DNA of 64,000 nucleotides from NCBI RefSeq assembly GCF_016894445.1, contig NZ_CP056775.1:310001-374000 (forward strand). The letters are read 5' to 3'. Below are positions 1 through 8,699 of this stretch, piece by piece. Position 1 is the first letter of the stretch; each line of letters starts with the position of its first letter. The translations under genes and the position numbers were made by a program. The DNA is from Dyadobacter sandarakinus. Its GTDB lineage: Bacteria; Bacteroidota; Bacteroidia; Cytophagales; Spirosomataceae. The notes below the pieces were generated by a model that was not told where the DNA came from, ran no database searches, and worked only from the letters and a program-made list of their open reading frames with translations.

Positions 1-342
1 CGGATCGTGTCTGTATATTTTGAAAAAGACAACTTTTTTCTGGTTGTCAGTGAAAGCAAGCAGCTGCTTTTCTGCAACCGGTTCCGTTTTTCAACCGTGC
101 AGGAGCTGGCCTATATCATTCTTTTTACCCTGAACCAGCTCGAACTGCTGCCGGAGGAAATCAAGGTGATCGGTTATGGAGATGTAACCGCGGGCTCGGA
201 AACCTTTGCAGAGCTTTCGCGATTTTTTCCCAATTTGCAGATCGGCAAGGGGCCTACCACACTGAAATACAGCGGGCAGTGTGCGGATGTGCCCGGGCAC
301 AAGTATTTTGGTCTTTTTAATACCTACCTGCTCTCATCCTAG
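1..342 (+). CDS. DUF3822 family protein, C-terminal fragment
   Basis: The frame is open from the first base, so the N-terminus lies outside the window; the GTG at base 7 is probably not the start. About 113 residues remain. The pattern of a predicted helix-rich stretch followed by a short IGYGD-like strand and an end reading GLFNTYLLSS resembles the C-terminus of DUF3822 proteins, which in Bacteroidota often sit just upstream of coaD. The stop is 10 bases before coaD, so the two are likely co-transcribed. Biochemical function of the family is not established. The call rests on position and general resemblance, not on a catalytic motif. Confidence 0.6.
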   Translation, partial: RIVSVYFEKDNFFLVVSESKQLLFCNRFRFSTVQELAYIILFTLNQLELLPEEIKVIGYGDVTAGSETFAELSRFFPNLQIGKGPTTLKYSGQCADVPGHKYFGLFNTYLLSS

Positions 343-352
343 TTATTGTTTT

Positions 353-835
353 ATGAAGCGCATAGCACTTTTTCCCGGGTCTTTTGATCCGTTTACCAAG
401 GGCCACGAGGACATTGTGATGCGGGGATTGAGGCTTTTTGACGAAGTTGTGATCGGTATCGGTAACAACGCCAGCAAGAAGCGCTACTTTTCCATAGAGG
501 TGATGCGGGAACTCATTGAGCGCACATTTGACAAACATCCCGCAGTGAGCGTGGTCACCTACGATGATCTTACCGCACATACCGCACGCGAGCTCGGCGC
601 TACTTTTTTGCTGAGAGGACTCAGGAATACCACCGATTTCGAGTATGAAAACGGCATTTCACAGGTGAACCGCTACCTGTATGGAGAAATTGAAACTGTT
701 TTCCTGATTACGTCGCCCAATTTTGCACCCATCAGTTCCAGCATTATCCGCGACCTGCACCGCTACGGGCAGCCCGTGGATAACTTTTTGCCTTATTCCT
801 TATCGGAACTCAACAAGCTGAACAAGGAAAACTGA
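353..835 (+). CDS. coaD: Pantetheine-phosphate adenylyltransferase
   Basis: Cytoplasmic enzyme that transfers AMP from ATP to 4'-phosphopantetheine, the penultimate step of coenzyme A synthesis. The 160-residue length is typical. The N-terminal nucleotidyltransferase signature FPGSFDPFTKGHEDI includes the TxGH ATP-binding motif, followed by LLRGLRNTTDFEYE and the C-terminal ISSSIIR motif that binds the triphosphate. The ATG at 353 is chosen because it directly precedes the conserved beta strand; an in-frame upstream start at 281 would lie inside the preceding gene. The gene ends five bases from the convergent NUDIX gene with no obvious terminator between them. Confidence 0.96.
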   Translation: MKRIALFPGSFDPFTKGHEDIVMRGLRLFDEVVIGIGNNASKKRYFSIEVMRELIERTFDKHPAVSVVTYDDLTAHTARELGATFLLRGLRNTTDFEYENGISQVNRYLYGEIETVFLITSPNFAPISSSIIRDLHRYGQPVDNFLPYSLSELNKLNKEN

Positions 836-840
836 GCTGA

Positions 841-1524
841 TTATTTTACTTTCTGCATTTTACGGAGACTGTCCACTACGTACCGGATGGAGCTGTACGA
901 GTTCACCAGCACGGCCTTGATCTCCTCGGTGTTGCACCATTCCAGCTTTTCGATCTGTTCTTCGGCCTGCGGCTGCATATTAGCATCATTCACGCAGTCA
1001 AATAAGTACCACTTGGTGCGTTTCAGGATGCGGTTATTGTTGAGAGCATAGGTATGCCAGGTGGTACAGATTTTCTCCCTTAATGCCACGTTCACGCCTG
1101 TTTCTTCTTCTATTTCACGGGCGGCGGCAGTGCGCGAGCTTTCTCCTTTGTCGAGCTTGCCTTTCGGCAGGTCCCACTTTTTGCGGCGGTACATAAACAG
1201 CCACTTGCCGTCCTTCACAACTACGCCGCCGGCAGCCTTCACAACTTTATACAAGCCCTTGATTTTTTCTTCCATATCCGCCTTTTCGCGCGTTGCCAAA
1301 GTAATGGAGAGCAGCTCCTTAGGGGGTTCCTGTTCCAGCATGTGAATGACCTGGCGTGCCGCAGAAAATGTAGCATTCAGGAAAAGAACATGTCCGGAAA
1401 GCATGCCTTTTTGCAGCTTTTCAAGTCTCAGATCAACGATACGGTCGAACGCCGCACTTTCGGCCTGGCTGAGCCTGCTAGCCCGTACAATTTTAAATGG
1501 GCGGTCGTCGAAGAAGATGGTCAT
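841..1524 (-). CDS. NUDIX hydrolase with N-terminal extension
   Basis: Hydrolase of a nucleoside diphosphate linked to another moiety; the substrate cannot be read from sequence. The Nudix box lies at about residues 122-144, with the metal-binding core REIEEETGV preceded by GKLDKGES. The preceding strand DGKWLFMYRRKKWDLPKG is also typical. The first 90 residues are an extra domain of unknown role, so the protein (227 residues) is longer than a minimal NUDIX enzyme of about 150. It is divergent from the CorC-like gene, with a roughly 100-bp shared upstream region, and converges on coaD. Confidence 0.9.
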   Translation of the reverse strand: MTIFFDDRPFKIVRASRLSQAESAAFDRIVDLRLEKLQKGMLSGHVLFLNATFSAARQVIHMLEQEPPKELLSITLATREKADMEEKIKGLYKVVKAAGGVVVKDGKWLFMYRRKKWDLPKGKLDKGESSRTAAAREIEEETGVNVALREKICTTWHTYALNNNRILKRTKWYLFDCVNDANMQPQAEEQIEKLEWCNTEEIKAVLVNSYSSIRYVVDSLRKMQKVK

Positions 1525-1550
1525 TGTATAAAAGGTACGTTAAATAGGGC

Positions 1551-1558
1551 CAAAATTA
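1551..1558 (-). promoter_or_regulatory. Candidate -7 element for the NUDIX gene
   Basis: On the minus strand this reads TAATTTTG, matching the Bacteroidota -7 consensus TAnnTTTG, 27 bases before the NUDIX start. No good TTTG is seen at the -33 spacing, so this is only a half-supported promoter. Confidence 0.35.
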
Positions 1559-1572
1559 AGTAAAGAGTTTAG

Positions 1573-1602
1573 TTTCGACAGAGATTATTATTGATAAATT
1601 TG
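1573..1602 (+). promoter_or_regulatory. Candidate Bacteroidota promoter for the CorC-like gene
   Basis: TAAATTTG at 1595-1602 matches TAnnTTTG exactly. TTTC at 1573-1576, one base off the -33 TTTG, lies 18 bases upstream. The element is 24 bases before the TTG start at 1626, which supports that start. Confidence 0.5.
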
Positions 1603-1625
1603 TACTGATATCAAATACAAGGTTC

Positions 1626-2930
1626 TTGGAACTCCTGATAATACTACTTCTTGTGCTTCTCAATGGTATTTTTTCAATGTCTGAGATAGCATTGGTTTCG
1701 TCCCGGAAATCACGTTTGGAAGCAGCTGCAAAAAATGGTGATTCAAGTGCGAAAGCTGCATTGAACCTTGCCAATTCACCCACCCGGTTCCTGTCTACTG
1801 TCCAGATCGGTATCACCCTCGTAGGGCTGCTGACGGGTATGTACAGCGGCGACAACATCACTGCGCATTTCGAACAGATGGTATCGTCGGTGGCCTTGTT
1901 CCGGCCCTATGCACATTCACTGGCAGTGGGCGCGGTGCTGGTGTTTATAACTTATCTTTCGCTTGTACTCGGTGAGCTCGTTCCCAAACGGATCGGTATG
2001 GCCAATCCTGAGGGTATCTCCAAGGTGATGGCTACGCCCATGAACCTGCTTTCCAAGCTTACTGCACCCTTTATTGCACTGCTGGGCTTGTCGAGCGACC
2101 TTATCATCAGGCTGATGAACATACGGCCAAGTGAAAATTCCGTGACCGAGGAAGAAATCAAGAGCTTGATACAGGAAGGTACTTCCGGTGGTGTTTTTGA
2201 AGAAATAGAGCAGGAAATCGTACACAATGTATTCCAGCTGGGCGACCGGCGGGTGACCTCGCTGATGACCAACCGGCAGGAAATCGTCTGGCTCGACCTG
2301 GAAGACACGATGGAAGAGAACAAGGCTAAAATGTTCGAAACGCGCCACTCGGTTTACCCGGTCTGCCGCGGTACGGTGGATGACGTAGTTGGCCTTGTTT
2401 ATGTAAAAGACCTGATCGCAACCGATATTGAAGCTCAGCTGGCTGCCTTGCAGTCGGTGCTGAAAGATCCGGTATACCTTCCCGAAAGTAACCGGGCTTA
2501 CCAGGCGCTTGAAAAGTTTAAGGAGCAGCGCGTTTACTTCGGTATTATTGTCGATGAATATGGCGGAATCCTAGGGGTACTTACCATGCACGACATCATG
2601 GACGCGCTCGTCGGCGACATTTCGGAGGATAGGGAAGAGGCATTCGAGATCGTGAAGCGGGATGATGGAAGCTACCTGATCGACGCCCAACTGCCGTATG
2701 ACGACTTCCTGAATTATTTCAGTATTAACATTCCGGAGTCCGAGCGCAAGGAGCTGACAGGCTTTAATACCCTGGGCGGCTTTGTGCTGCATATTCTTGA
2801 AAACATCCCGAGAACAGGAGAAAAATTTAAATGGAAGCAGTTCGATTTTGAGGTGATGGACATGGACCGTAGCCGCATCGACAAGCTTTTGGTATACAAT
2901 CACAATCAAAAAGAAGATTCGGAAGAATAA
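1626..2930 (+). CDS. CNNM/CBS-domain membrane protein (HlyC/CorC family)
   Basis: Integral inner-membrane protein of the family once called haemolysins, now linked to Mg2+/Co2+ efflux. An N-terminal DUF21/CNNM domain with about four membrane segments covers residues 1-190 and opens with the family-typical LLNGIFSMSEIALVSSRK. A pair of CBS domains follows (about 200-330, including VYFGIIVDEYGGILGVLT), then a CorC/HlyC C-terminal domain (about 345-425). The start is TTG at 1626: the next ATG at 1677 would cut into the first membrane segment. The gene ends one base before pyrE begins, so the two are co-transcribed. Confidence 0.9.
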   Translation: MELLIILLLVLLNGIFSMSEIALVSSRKSRLEAAAKNGDSSAKAALNLANSPTRFLSTVQIGITLVGLLTGMYSGDNITAHFEQMVSSVALFRPYAHSLAVGAVLVFITYLSLVLGELVPKRIGMANPEGISKVMATPMNLLSKLTAPFIALLGLSSDLIIRLMNIRPSENSVTEEEIKSLIQEGTSGGVFEEIEQEIVHNVFQLGDRRVTSLMTNRQEIVWLDLEDTMEENKAKMFETRHSVYPVCRGTVDDVVGLVYVKDLIATDIEAQLAALQSVLKDPVYLPESNRAYQALEKFKEQRVYFGIIVDEYGGILGVLTMHDIMDALVGDISEDREEAFEIVKRDDGSYLIDAQLPYDDFLNYFSINIPESERKELTGFNTLGGFVLHILENIPRTGEKFKWKQFDFEVMDMDRSRIDKLLVYNHNQKEDSEE

Positions 2931-2931
2931 C

Positions 2932-3573
2932 ATGCTCGAAGAACGGAATGTAGAAAAAAGGGTGGCAGAGCTGCTGCTGGAAGCCCGCGCGATCAAGCTG
3001 AGCCCTGAAAAACCTTTTCAATGGAGCTCCGGCTGGCTTTCACCTATTTATTGCGACAACAGGGTGGCACTGTCTTACCCCGACACGCGTACCTACATCA
3101 AAAAACAGCTTGCAGAACTTGTCAGGAACGTGTACCCGGAAGCCCGGGCAGTGGCCGGCGTAGCTACGGGTGGTATCGCGCAGGGTGCACTTGTGGCCGA
3201 CATGCTTGAACTTCCGTTTGCCTACGTCAGGCCCGAACCTAAGAAACATGGTATGGGAAACCAGATCGAAGGAAGGCTAGAACCCGGCCAGCCCGTCGTG
3301 ATCATTGAAGATCTGATTTCAACCGGCGGAAGCTCGCTTAAAGTTGTGGATGTACTGCGCGAAGCCGGAATCGGAATTGCAGGGATGGTGGCGATTTTTA
3401 CTTATGGTTTTGAAATTGCCGAGCAGAATTTTAAAAATAAAAATGTAAAGTTGACTACGGTGAGCAACTACAATGCATTGATTGATACGGCATTGGAGCA
3501 CCAGTATATTGATGGTTCGCAGCTGGAAAGTCTGGCCGCCTGGCGGCTTGCTCCGGAAAGCTGGGGTCGCTAG
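2932..3573 (+). CDS. pyrE: Orotate phosphoribosyltransferase
   Basis: Converts orotate and PRPP to orotidine 5'-monophosphate in de novo pyrimidine synthesis. The PRPP-binding motif VVIIEDLISTGGSS lies at residues 122-135, and the catalytic-loop region YVRPEPKKHGMGNQIEG precedes it. Length of 213 residues is normal. The ATG is one base after the stop of the CorC-like gene, indicating translational coupling or at least one transcript. A strong hairpin terminator follows at 3637. Confidence 0.96.
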   Translation: MLEERNVEKRVAELLLEARAIKLSPEKPFQWSSGWLSPIYCDNRVALSYPDTRTYIKKQLAELVRNVYPEARAVAGVATGGIAQGALVADMLELPFAYVRPEPKKHGMGNQIEGRLEPGQPVVIIEDLISTGGSSLKVVDVLREAGIGIAGMVAIFTYGFEIAEQNFKNKNVKLTTVSNYNALIDTALEHQYIDGSQLESLAAWRLAPESWGR

Positions 3574-3636
3574 GGACCACGTTGCGGTGTCCGTTCAGGA
3601 TGCTGCGGACAGTACAATCAGGATGATTTTCGCTGG

Positions 3637-3674
3637 TAGCGGCGGGCAGCTTCTGTCCGCCGCTAACTTTTTTT
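3637..3674 (+). terminator. Intrinsic terminator after pyrE
   Basis: A 13-bp stem with one G-T pair (3637-3649 with 3653-3665), a three-base loop and seven consecutive T at 3668-3674. It separates the CorC-pyrE unit from the PPK1-like gene. Confidence 0.85.
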
Positions 3675-3746
3675 GTTGGGCCCCGGGATGTTCTTGCCTG
3701 TCAATTGTGCCTATATTGTGCACAAATTGTTCCTGCACCACATAAG

Positions 3747-5843
3747 ATGATAGACGTCGCGTTTCCATACTTTGACACGAATCTTAGCTGGCTATCCAAC
3801 AATTACCGCCTGTTGCTGGAAGCCAATGATGAAACGGTACCGGTGCGGGAACGCCTGCGTTTTCTGGGCCATTATGCCTACCAGACAAAGGAATTTTTCA
3901 GGGTAAGAATCCCCAACCTGCTGGCGATGGGCGAGGTCAGCAATGATATCCGCAACAAGCTTAACCTCTTTCCCGACTCCCTGTTGGAACATGTTTTTGA
4001 AACCGTGGACAACCAGCTGCGGGAGTTCAATGACATACTGACCGGCAGCCTGCTGCCTGCATTGCATGAACAGGGGGTGCATCTGTATTACCGGGAGGCA
4101 TTAGCGCCCGAGCACCTGGGTTTTATCCGCAAGTTTTATATTGAAAAGCTTTTCCGGCATCTTCAGCCGGTTTTTCTCGATAGCCGCCGCAGTGTCAAAA
4201 CCCCCTTTTTCGAAGCACATAAGATTTACCTGATTGTGCGGATGCAGCATTGGGAAAGTCCGGAAGAAGACTGGTATGCGCTGGTGAATGTGCCTTCGGA
4301 TCACTTTGGAAGGTTTATTGAACTTCCCGAGCTCGATGGCCGCCGCCACTTTGCTTTCATCGACGATGTGGTTCGTGAAAACCTTTCGCTCCTGTTTGCC
4401 GGCTATCAGATCCTCGAAAGTTACGGTATCCGTGCGGAGCGTAATACGGAGCTCATGATCGAGGACGAACATCCGGCACAACTTGCCCAGCGGATTCTTA
4501 AACAACTGGAAAAACGGAATTTTGTGCTGCCGGCACAGTACTTCTTCGAGTCGGGAATGCCGCTTTATATCCGTCAGTACCTGGCCGAAAAAGCCGGCAT
4601 TCCGATGAATGAATTTTATGAGCGCGGGCATTACGTTCACATGCCTGATCTCGCCGGTTTTCCTGCCTTGTCGCGCCGGATGGACTATCCGTATCAAAAG
4701 CCGATACCCATGCAGGATCAGGATGATTCGCTGTCTATCTTTGAGTCTTTGCAGAAAGGCGATCAGCTGCTGCACCTGCCTTATCACTCCTACGAACCCA
4801 TAGCCCGGTTTTTTAATGAGGCTGCGATTGATCCGCATGTGCGCGAAATTCATGTTTCATTATACAAAATCAGCGCAAGCTCATTTTTGCTGAACTCGCT
4901 GATCAGTGCATCCCGCAATGGAAAGCGCGTGACTACTTACGTGGAGCTGAATACAAAGCTTGACATCCAGGAAAACCTGCAATGGTCGCGGAAAATGCGC
5001 GATGCAGGTGTGAAGATCATGCTCAGCGAGCCCGGTCTGAAGGTACATGCCAAGGTAGCCCTGGTCAAACGGAAGGTACAGAAAGGCTGGGAGCGGTATG
5101 CATTTCTGGGAACGGGCGGGTTTCAGCGTTTGACAAGCCGGGAAATCGTCGATCATGCATTATTGACCAGTCACCGCGAGCTGACCAATGAGCTGGAACT
5201 CCTGTTTGGGTACCTGTCCACCCAGGATGAGCCCAAAAAGTACAGGTACCTGCCTTTTAACTTTTTAAGCATTACACAATTTAATCTGCAGCGCAGGCTT
5301 TTGGACCTGATCGACCGGGAAATTGCCAATTGTAATGCCGGGCTAAAATCCTTTGTAACGATCAAGATCAACCAGTTGCAGGATCATATTCTGATCGACA
5401 AGCTTTACCAGGCGGGGCAGGCCGGGGTACCTGTACAGGTTATTGTGAGTGAAAGCTGCGGTCTGATTTCGGGTTTACCATCGATCAGCGACAATATCGT
5501 AGTGAGCCGGCATGTTGACCGCTACGTGGAGAATACGCGTATTTTTCATTTTGCCAATCGCGGGAATGATGAAATTTTTCTTTCATCCTGCGACTGGACC
5601 CATCGCAACCTGCATCGCCGCATTGATATCTGCTTCCCGGTACTCGATGAAAACTTGAAAAACCAGATGCGGCAGGTACTGCGCAATTATGTCAACGACA
5701 ACCAGAAGTCGGTGCGGCTGGATCTGTACCAGAACAACCTTCGGATACAGGACGATACCCGCGGGAAGGTACGTGCTCAGGAGGCAAACTACCGCCTGGT
5801 AGAAAAGATCGAGAGAACCGGTCCGGTCAGGAAAACAGAGTAA
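3747..5843 (+). CDS. PPK1-family protein with degenerate active site
   Basis: 698 residues, aligning along the whole length of polyphosphate kinase 1: N domain (NLSWLSNNYRLLLEAND), head domain, then two phospholipase-D-like domains. PPK1 normally makes polyphosphate from ATP through a phosphohistidine. The residue matching the phosphohistidine, E. coli His435, is kept (His434, in LKVHAKVALVKRK). But the counterparts of E. coli Arg375 and Arg405 read as Lys, Tyr468 as Ile, Arg564 as Ser and His592 as Asn596 (RYVENTR instead of LEHxR), and GTGNYN reads GTGGFQ. So it is clearly of the family, but its synthase activity is doubtful; it may be a paralogue with another role. The ATG at 3747 is preferred over an in-frame TTG at 3705 because homology starts there and AAG-rich sequence precedes it. 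Confidence 0.8.
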   Translation: MIDVAFPYFDTNLSWLSNNYRLLLEANDETVPVRERLRFLGHYAYQTKEFFRVRIPNLLAMGEVSNDIRNKLNLFPDSLLEHVFETVDNQLREFNDILTGSLLPALHEQGVHLYYREALAPEHLGFIRKFYIEKLFRHLQPVFLDSRRSVKTPFFEAHKIYLIVRMQHWESPEEDWYALVNVPSDHFGRFIELPELDGRRHFAFIDDVVRENLSLLFAGYQILESYGIRAERNTELMIEDEHPAQLAQRILKQLEKRNFVLPAQYFFESGMPLYIRQYLAEKAGIPMNEFYERGHYVHMPDLAGFPALSRRMDYPYQKPIPMQDQDDSLSIFESLQKGDQLLHLPYHSYEPIARFFNEAAIDPHVREIHVSLYKISASSFLLNSLISASRNGKRVTTYVELNTKLDIQENLQWSRKMRDAGVKIMLSEPGLKVHAKVALVKRKVQKGWERYAFLGTGGFQRLTSREIVDHALLTSHRELTNELELLFGYLSTQDEPKKYRYLPFNFLSITQFNLQRRLLDLIDREIANCNAGLKSFVTIKINQLQDHILIDKLYQAGQAGVPVQVIVSESCGLISGLPSISDNIVVSRHVDRYVENTRIFHFANRGNDEIFLSSCDWTHRNLHRRIDICFPVLDENLKNQMRQVLRNYVNDNQKSVRLDLYQNNLRIQDDTRGKVRAQEANYRLVEKIERTGPVRKTE

Positions 5844-5967
5844 TGCAGTTTGAATCCCATTAAAAATCGGGAAAGCCTATCACCTGGCGATAAGGGTTCG
5901 TACGGGATGATTTCTCCAAAACTTCACTCGAAAAGCGGCATCGGATTGCCAATCGCCGGTTATGCAG

Positions 5968-5998
5968 TTGAACCGTAAATGGGGGATGGTTATATTTG
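5968..5998 (+). promoter_or_regulatory. Candidate promoter for the TetR gene
   Basis: TATATTTG at 5991-5998 matches TAnnTTTG, with TTG at 5968-5970 twenty bases upstream. It lies 44 bases before the TetR start. Confidence 0.55.
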
Positions 5999-6042
5999 AA
6001 AGCATATGATTCTTACTCACTCAATAAAGCACCTTTTAGAGC

Positions 6043-6636
6043 ATGGGAATAGTAGAGCGGAGAGAGCGCTTAAGAATACAGGTACGTTCCGATATCGTTA
6101 AAACTGCCAAAGAAATTGCCCGTGAAGATGGCTGGCCGGCTGTGTCTATCCGCAAGATCGCTGACGTGATCGAATATAGCCCGCCAATCCTTTATGAATA
6201 CTTCGAAAGTAAAGATAAGTTGCTTGAAGCGATTCGCGTGGAAGGGTTTGATTTCCTGCAGGCTGAATTTTTAAAAATCAAGACACATTTCAGCAATCCC
6301 CAGAAGCAGCTGGTAGAGGTTGCGCAGACGATATGGAACTTTGCAGTGAAAAATCCTGAGGTTTTTCAGGTCATGTTTAATCTGGAAGGTGCTTACTGTG
6401 ACGCCAAGAAGGTTTATTCCCATGCCATGAATATCACTGGCAATCCGGTATGGGAAATGATAGCGAGCCTGAGGCCGAAGTCAGGGGAGGCTGTAACCAA
6501 AACCTATTATGAATGGTGGTGCCTTACTTTTGGTTTTATCAGTATTACCATGACCACCCAGCCGCGGCATGCTTTTCCGCAGGCAGAGCCGGTTTATATG
6601 GAAGGAATCCGCCGCTTCATCCGGAGCATTATGTAA
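6043..6636 (+). CDS. TetR/AcrR family transcriptional regulator
   Basis: 197-residue ligand-responsive repressor. The N-terminal DNA-binding domain covers about residues 10-58 and contains the helix-turn-helix region [20 protein letters not shown] followed by [11 protein letters not shown]. The C-terminal half is a ligand-binding/dimerization domain with an aromatic [11 protein letters not shown] stretch. No obvious efflux or enzyme target is adjacent on the same strand; the nearest genes are PPK1-like and a convergent serine acetyltransferase with which its 3' end overlaps by eight bases. Target and ligand are unknown. Confidence 0.88.
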   Translation: MGIVERRERLRIQVRSDIVKTAKEIAREDGWPAVSIRKIADVIEYSPPILYEYFESKDKLLEAIRVEGFDFLQAEFLKIKTHFSNPQKQLVEVAQTIWNFAVKNPEVFQVMFNLEGAYCDAKKVYSHAMNITGNPVWEMIASLRPKSGEAVTKTYYEWWCLTFGFISITMTTQPRHAFPQAEPVYMEGIRRFIRSIM

Positions 6637-7462
6637 CGGATGGAGCCGACTGCTGGCGTATCTCTATTTTGCTCTGGTGATAAACCTGCGAAAATGGAGG
6701 TACGCTCCTGACGAGCCATGCATTGCCGCCAATCACAGAGTCGTGGCCGATGACCGTATCCCCGCCCAGTATTGTTGCATTTGCATATACCACCACATTA
6801 TCCTCAATGGTCGGGTGACGCTTGCGGGAAGCGAGTGATTTAGACACATGCGTCGCGCCCAGCGTCACACCCTGATACAACTTCACATTGTTGCCGATGT
6901 GCGTAGTTTCACCAATGACCACGCCCGTGCCATGATCAATAAAAAACGAATGTCCGATAACCGCGTTCGGGTGAATATCGATGCCCGTCTGACCATGGGC
7001 AAACTCGGTCAGCATGCGGGGCAGGAGCGGGATACCGCAATGCGCAAAGCTATGTGCAAACCGGTACGTTGCGATCGCCATAAAGCCGGGGTACACTGAA
7101 ATCACTTCCTCAATGCTAACCGACGCAGGATCATTGTCCGTGATGGAACGGGCATCAAGCAGCAGCATGTCGTAAATCTGCGGGATAGAAGCGAACACCT
7201 CGTTCAGAATTTCTTCTTTGTCTTTTTCAAGGTGGGGTATCAACGGCTGCAGCATACAGTCCAGATCTTTCCGCAAATCGGCGTATTTCATCGTCAGGTC
7301 TTTATTCGGGCAGGCAGGGCAATCCTGACTGATCGGAAAAAGAAAGTTGATCAGGTTCTGGATGAATTTGCCTGCATCCTGACGTGAGGGCAGTTTATAC
7401 CGGTATTTATCGTTTTGCCGCGACAATCGGGAAAGAAAAGAATCTGGATGATCTGATGTCAT
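6629..7462 (-). CDS. epsC: Serine O-acetyltransferase (EpsC-type)
   Basis: Acetylates L-serine with acetyl-CoA, the first step of cysteine synthesis. The C-terminal half is a left-handed beta helix with hexapeptide repeats: [20 protein letters not shown] carries the catalytic Asp-His pair, followed by [20 protein letters not shown]. The alpha-helical N-terminal region is long, giving 277 residues, in the range of EpsC rather than short CysE enzymes. It contains a CPAC pair of unknown meaning. The symbol cysE would also be acceptable. The 3' end overlaps the convergent TetR gene by eight bases. Confidence 0.92.
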   Translation of the reverse strand: MTSDHPDSFLSRLSRQNDKYRYKLPSRQDAGKFIQNLINFLFPISQDCPACPNKDLTMKYADLRKDLDCMLQPLIPHLEKDKEEILNEVFASIPQIYDMLLLDARSITDNDPASVSIEEVISVYPGFMAIATYRFAHSFAHCGIPLLPRMLTEFAHGQTGIDIHPNAVIGHSFFIDHGTGVVIGETTHIGNNVKLYQGVTLGATHVSKSLASRKRHPTIEDNVVVYANATILGGDTVIGHDSVIGGNAWLVRSVPPFSQVYHQSKIEIRQQSAPSVT

Positions 7463-7654
7463 TAAACCCTGGTATTAAACTTTTGAGAGGGAACGTTGTG
7501 TCCTTGTTTTCTCTGCTAACAAAGAATGCGGCGGAAAAATTTTTGCACCCTGAGCATTTCGAAAAAGTGCATTGAAATTCGGCGAAATTCTATGTTAAGT
7601 CGTATATTGAAATATCCTGTAAGTTATTAAATACCGTGGCATTCCCGGAAGTAT

Positions 7655-8572
7655 ATGGTCAGTTTTAAATTTCTCCGGAGCACATTATGCTATCTTTTCC
7701 TGGCGGCCTCACTTACTTCGTGTTTTTCCAAGTACACCATTACAGCGAAGCAGGTCAGGAAACATTATGCGCTTAAAAAGGTAAAGCCTGAAGAATATAT
7801 CATCAAAAATGACACACTAACCCTTTGTGTGGCGAGTGTGGGTGCCGATACCCTTCCGATGCTGCTGCTGATCCATGGCGCACCCGGCTCATTATGGGGT
7901 TACATGAACCTGATGGATGATCAGGACCTGCAAAAAAATTTCCACATTGTGTCTGTGGACAGAGTGGGCTATGGAAAGTCACGTCTCAAAAAACTCCGGC
8001 ATGTAACTTCCATTGAGATGCAGGCCAACTCCCTGCTCCCTGTACTGGCCATGAATAAGAGCAAGCAGAAGATTACCGTGCTGGGCAGGTCGTACGGTGC
8101 CCCGATCGCTGCCAAATTTGCCTCCCTCGTACCCGATCAGGTTAAGGAGCTGGTGATGGTATCTCCGGTGATCGATCCGGAAAGAGAAAAGTTTTACTGG
8201 TTTTCCAAATGGGGTCGCAATGCATTTATCCAGCTTTTCCTTCCGGGCGAATTCAATACAGCTACTGCGGAGAAATACAGCCATTCTAACGAATTGAAAA
8301 AGATCCTTCCCATCTGGCAGGATCTCACAATGCCTACGACAGTTATCCAGGGTGGAAACGACTGGATCGCCGATCCGAAAAATATTGACTTTGCCAAAAA
8401 GCACATCAAGAGCAAGCGCGCCCAATACATTTATCTGTATAATGCCGGGCATATGATCACCTACACGCATCTTTCCATGATCAAGGAGCTGTTGCTGAGA
8501 GGCCAGCTGGTACGTGATGGCATTACTTCCGTCTCGGTTCCTCCGGCTGCCGAAGTTTCCTCGGGGAACTGA
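7655..8572 (+). CDS. Alpha/beta hydrolase lipoprotein
   Basis: 305 residues. The N-terminus is a lipoprotein signal peptide with the lipobox LTSC (Cys about residue 23), so the enzyme is anchored in the cell envelope. The hydrolase fold is evident: HGAPG oxyanion-hole motif, nucleophile elbow GRSYGAP, acid residue in GGNDWIAD and catalytic His in AGHMI. The substrate cannot be told. A perfect 13-bp terminator follows the stop codon, so the gene ends its transcript; the upstream 190-bp gap is shared with the divergent serine acetyltransferase. Confidence 0.86.
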   Translation: MVSFKFLRSTLCYLFLAASLTSCFSKYTITAKQVRKHYALKKVKPEEYIIKNDTLTLCVASVGADTLPMLLLIHGAPGSLWGYMNLMDDQDLQKNFHIVSVDRVGYGKSRLKKLRHVTSIEMQANSLLPVLAMNKSKQKITVLGRSYGAPIAAKFASLVPDQVKELVMVSPVIDPEREKFYWFSKWGRNAFIQLFLPGEFNTATAEKYSHSNELKKILPIWQDLTMPTTVIQGGNDWIADPKNIDFAKKHIKSKRAQYIYLYNAGHMITYTHLSMIKELLLRGQLVRDGITSVSVPPAAEVSSGN

Positions 8573-8587
8573 TATCAGCGTTTACAA

Positions 8588-8623
8588 AAATAAAGGGCTG
8601 TCAGATGGCAGCCCTTTATTTTT
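8588..8623 (+). terminator. Intrinsic terminator after the lipoprotein hydrolase
   Basis: Perfect 13-bp inverted repeat (8588-8600 with 8609-8621), an eight-base loop and a T-rich end. Its A-rich left arm lets it work for the minus-strand transcript arriving from 8700 as well. Confidence 0.88.
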
Positions 8624-8699
8624 ACATAAATTCTTGAAAGCCGTGATTTGCAGGCAGGCTGAAATGTAAGTTTCAACCATTTACCATGATTCCGGTTGC

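Noticed and set aside
3705-3746. Upstream TTG start for the PPK1-like gene
   Set aside because: The 14 added residues match nothing in the family, and the ATG at 3747 has a better context.
5843-5875. GTTTGAATCCC, resembling a tRNA T-arm
   Set aside because: No matching acceptor, D or anticodon stems could be drawn around it.
6629-6636. Eight-base overlap of convergent TetR and serine acetyltransferase genes as a regulatory device
   Set aside because: Short tail-to-tail overlaps are common in compact genomes; nothing further supports a function.
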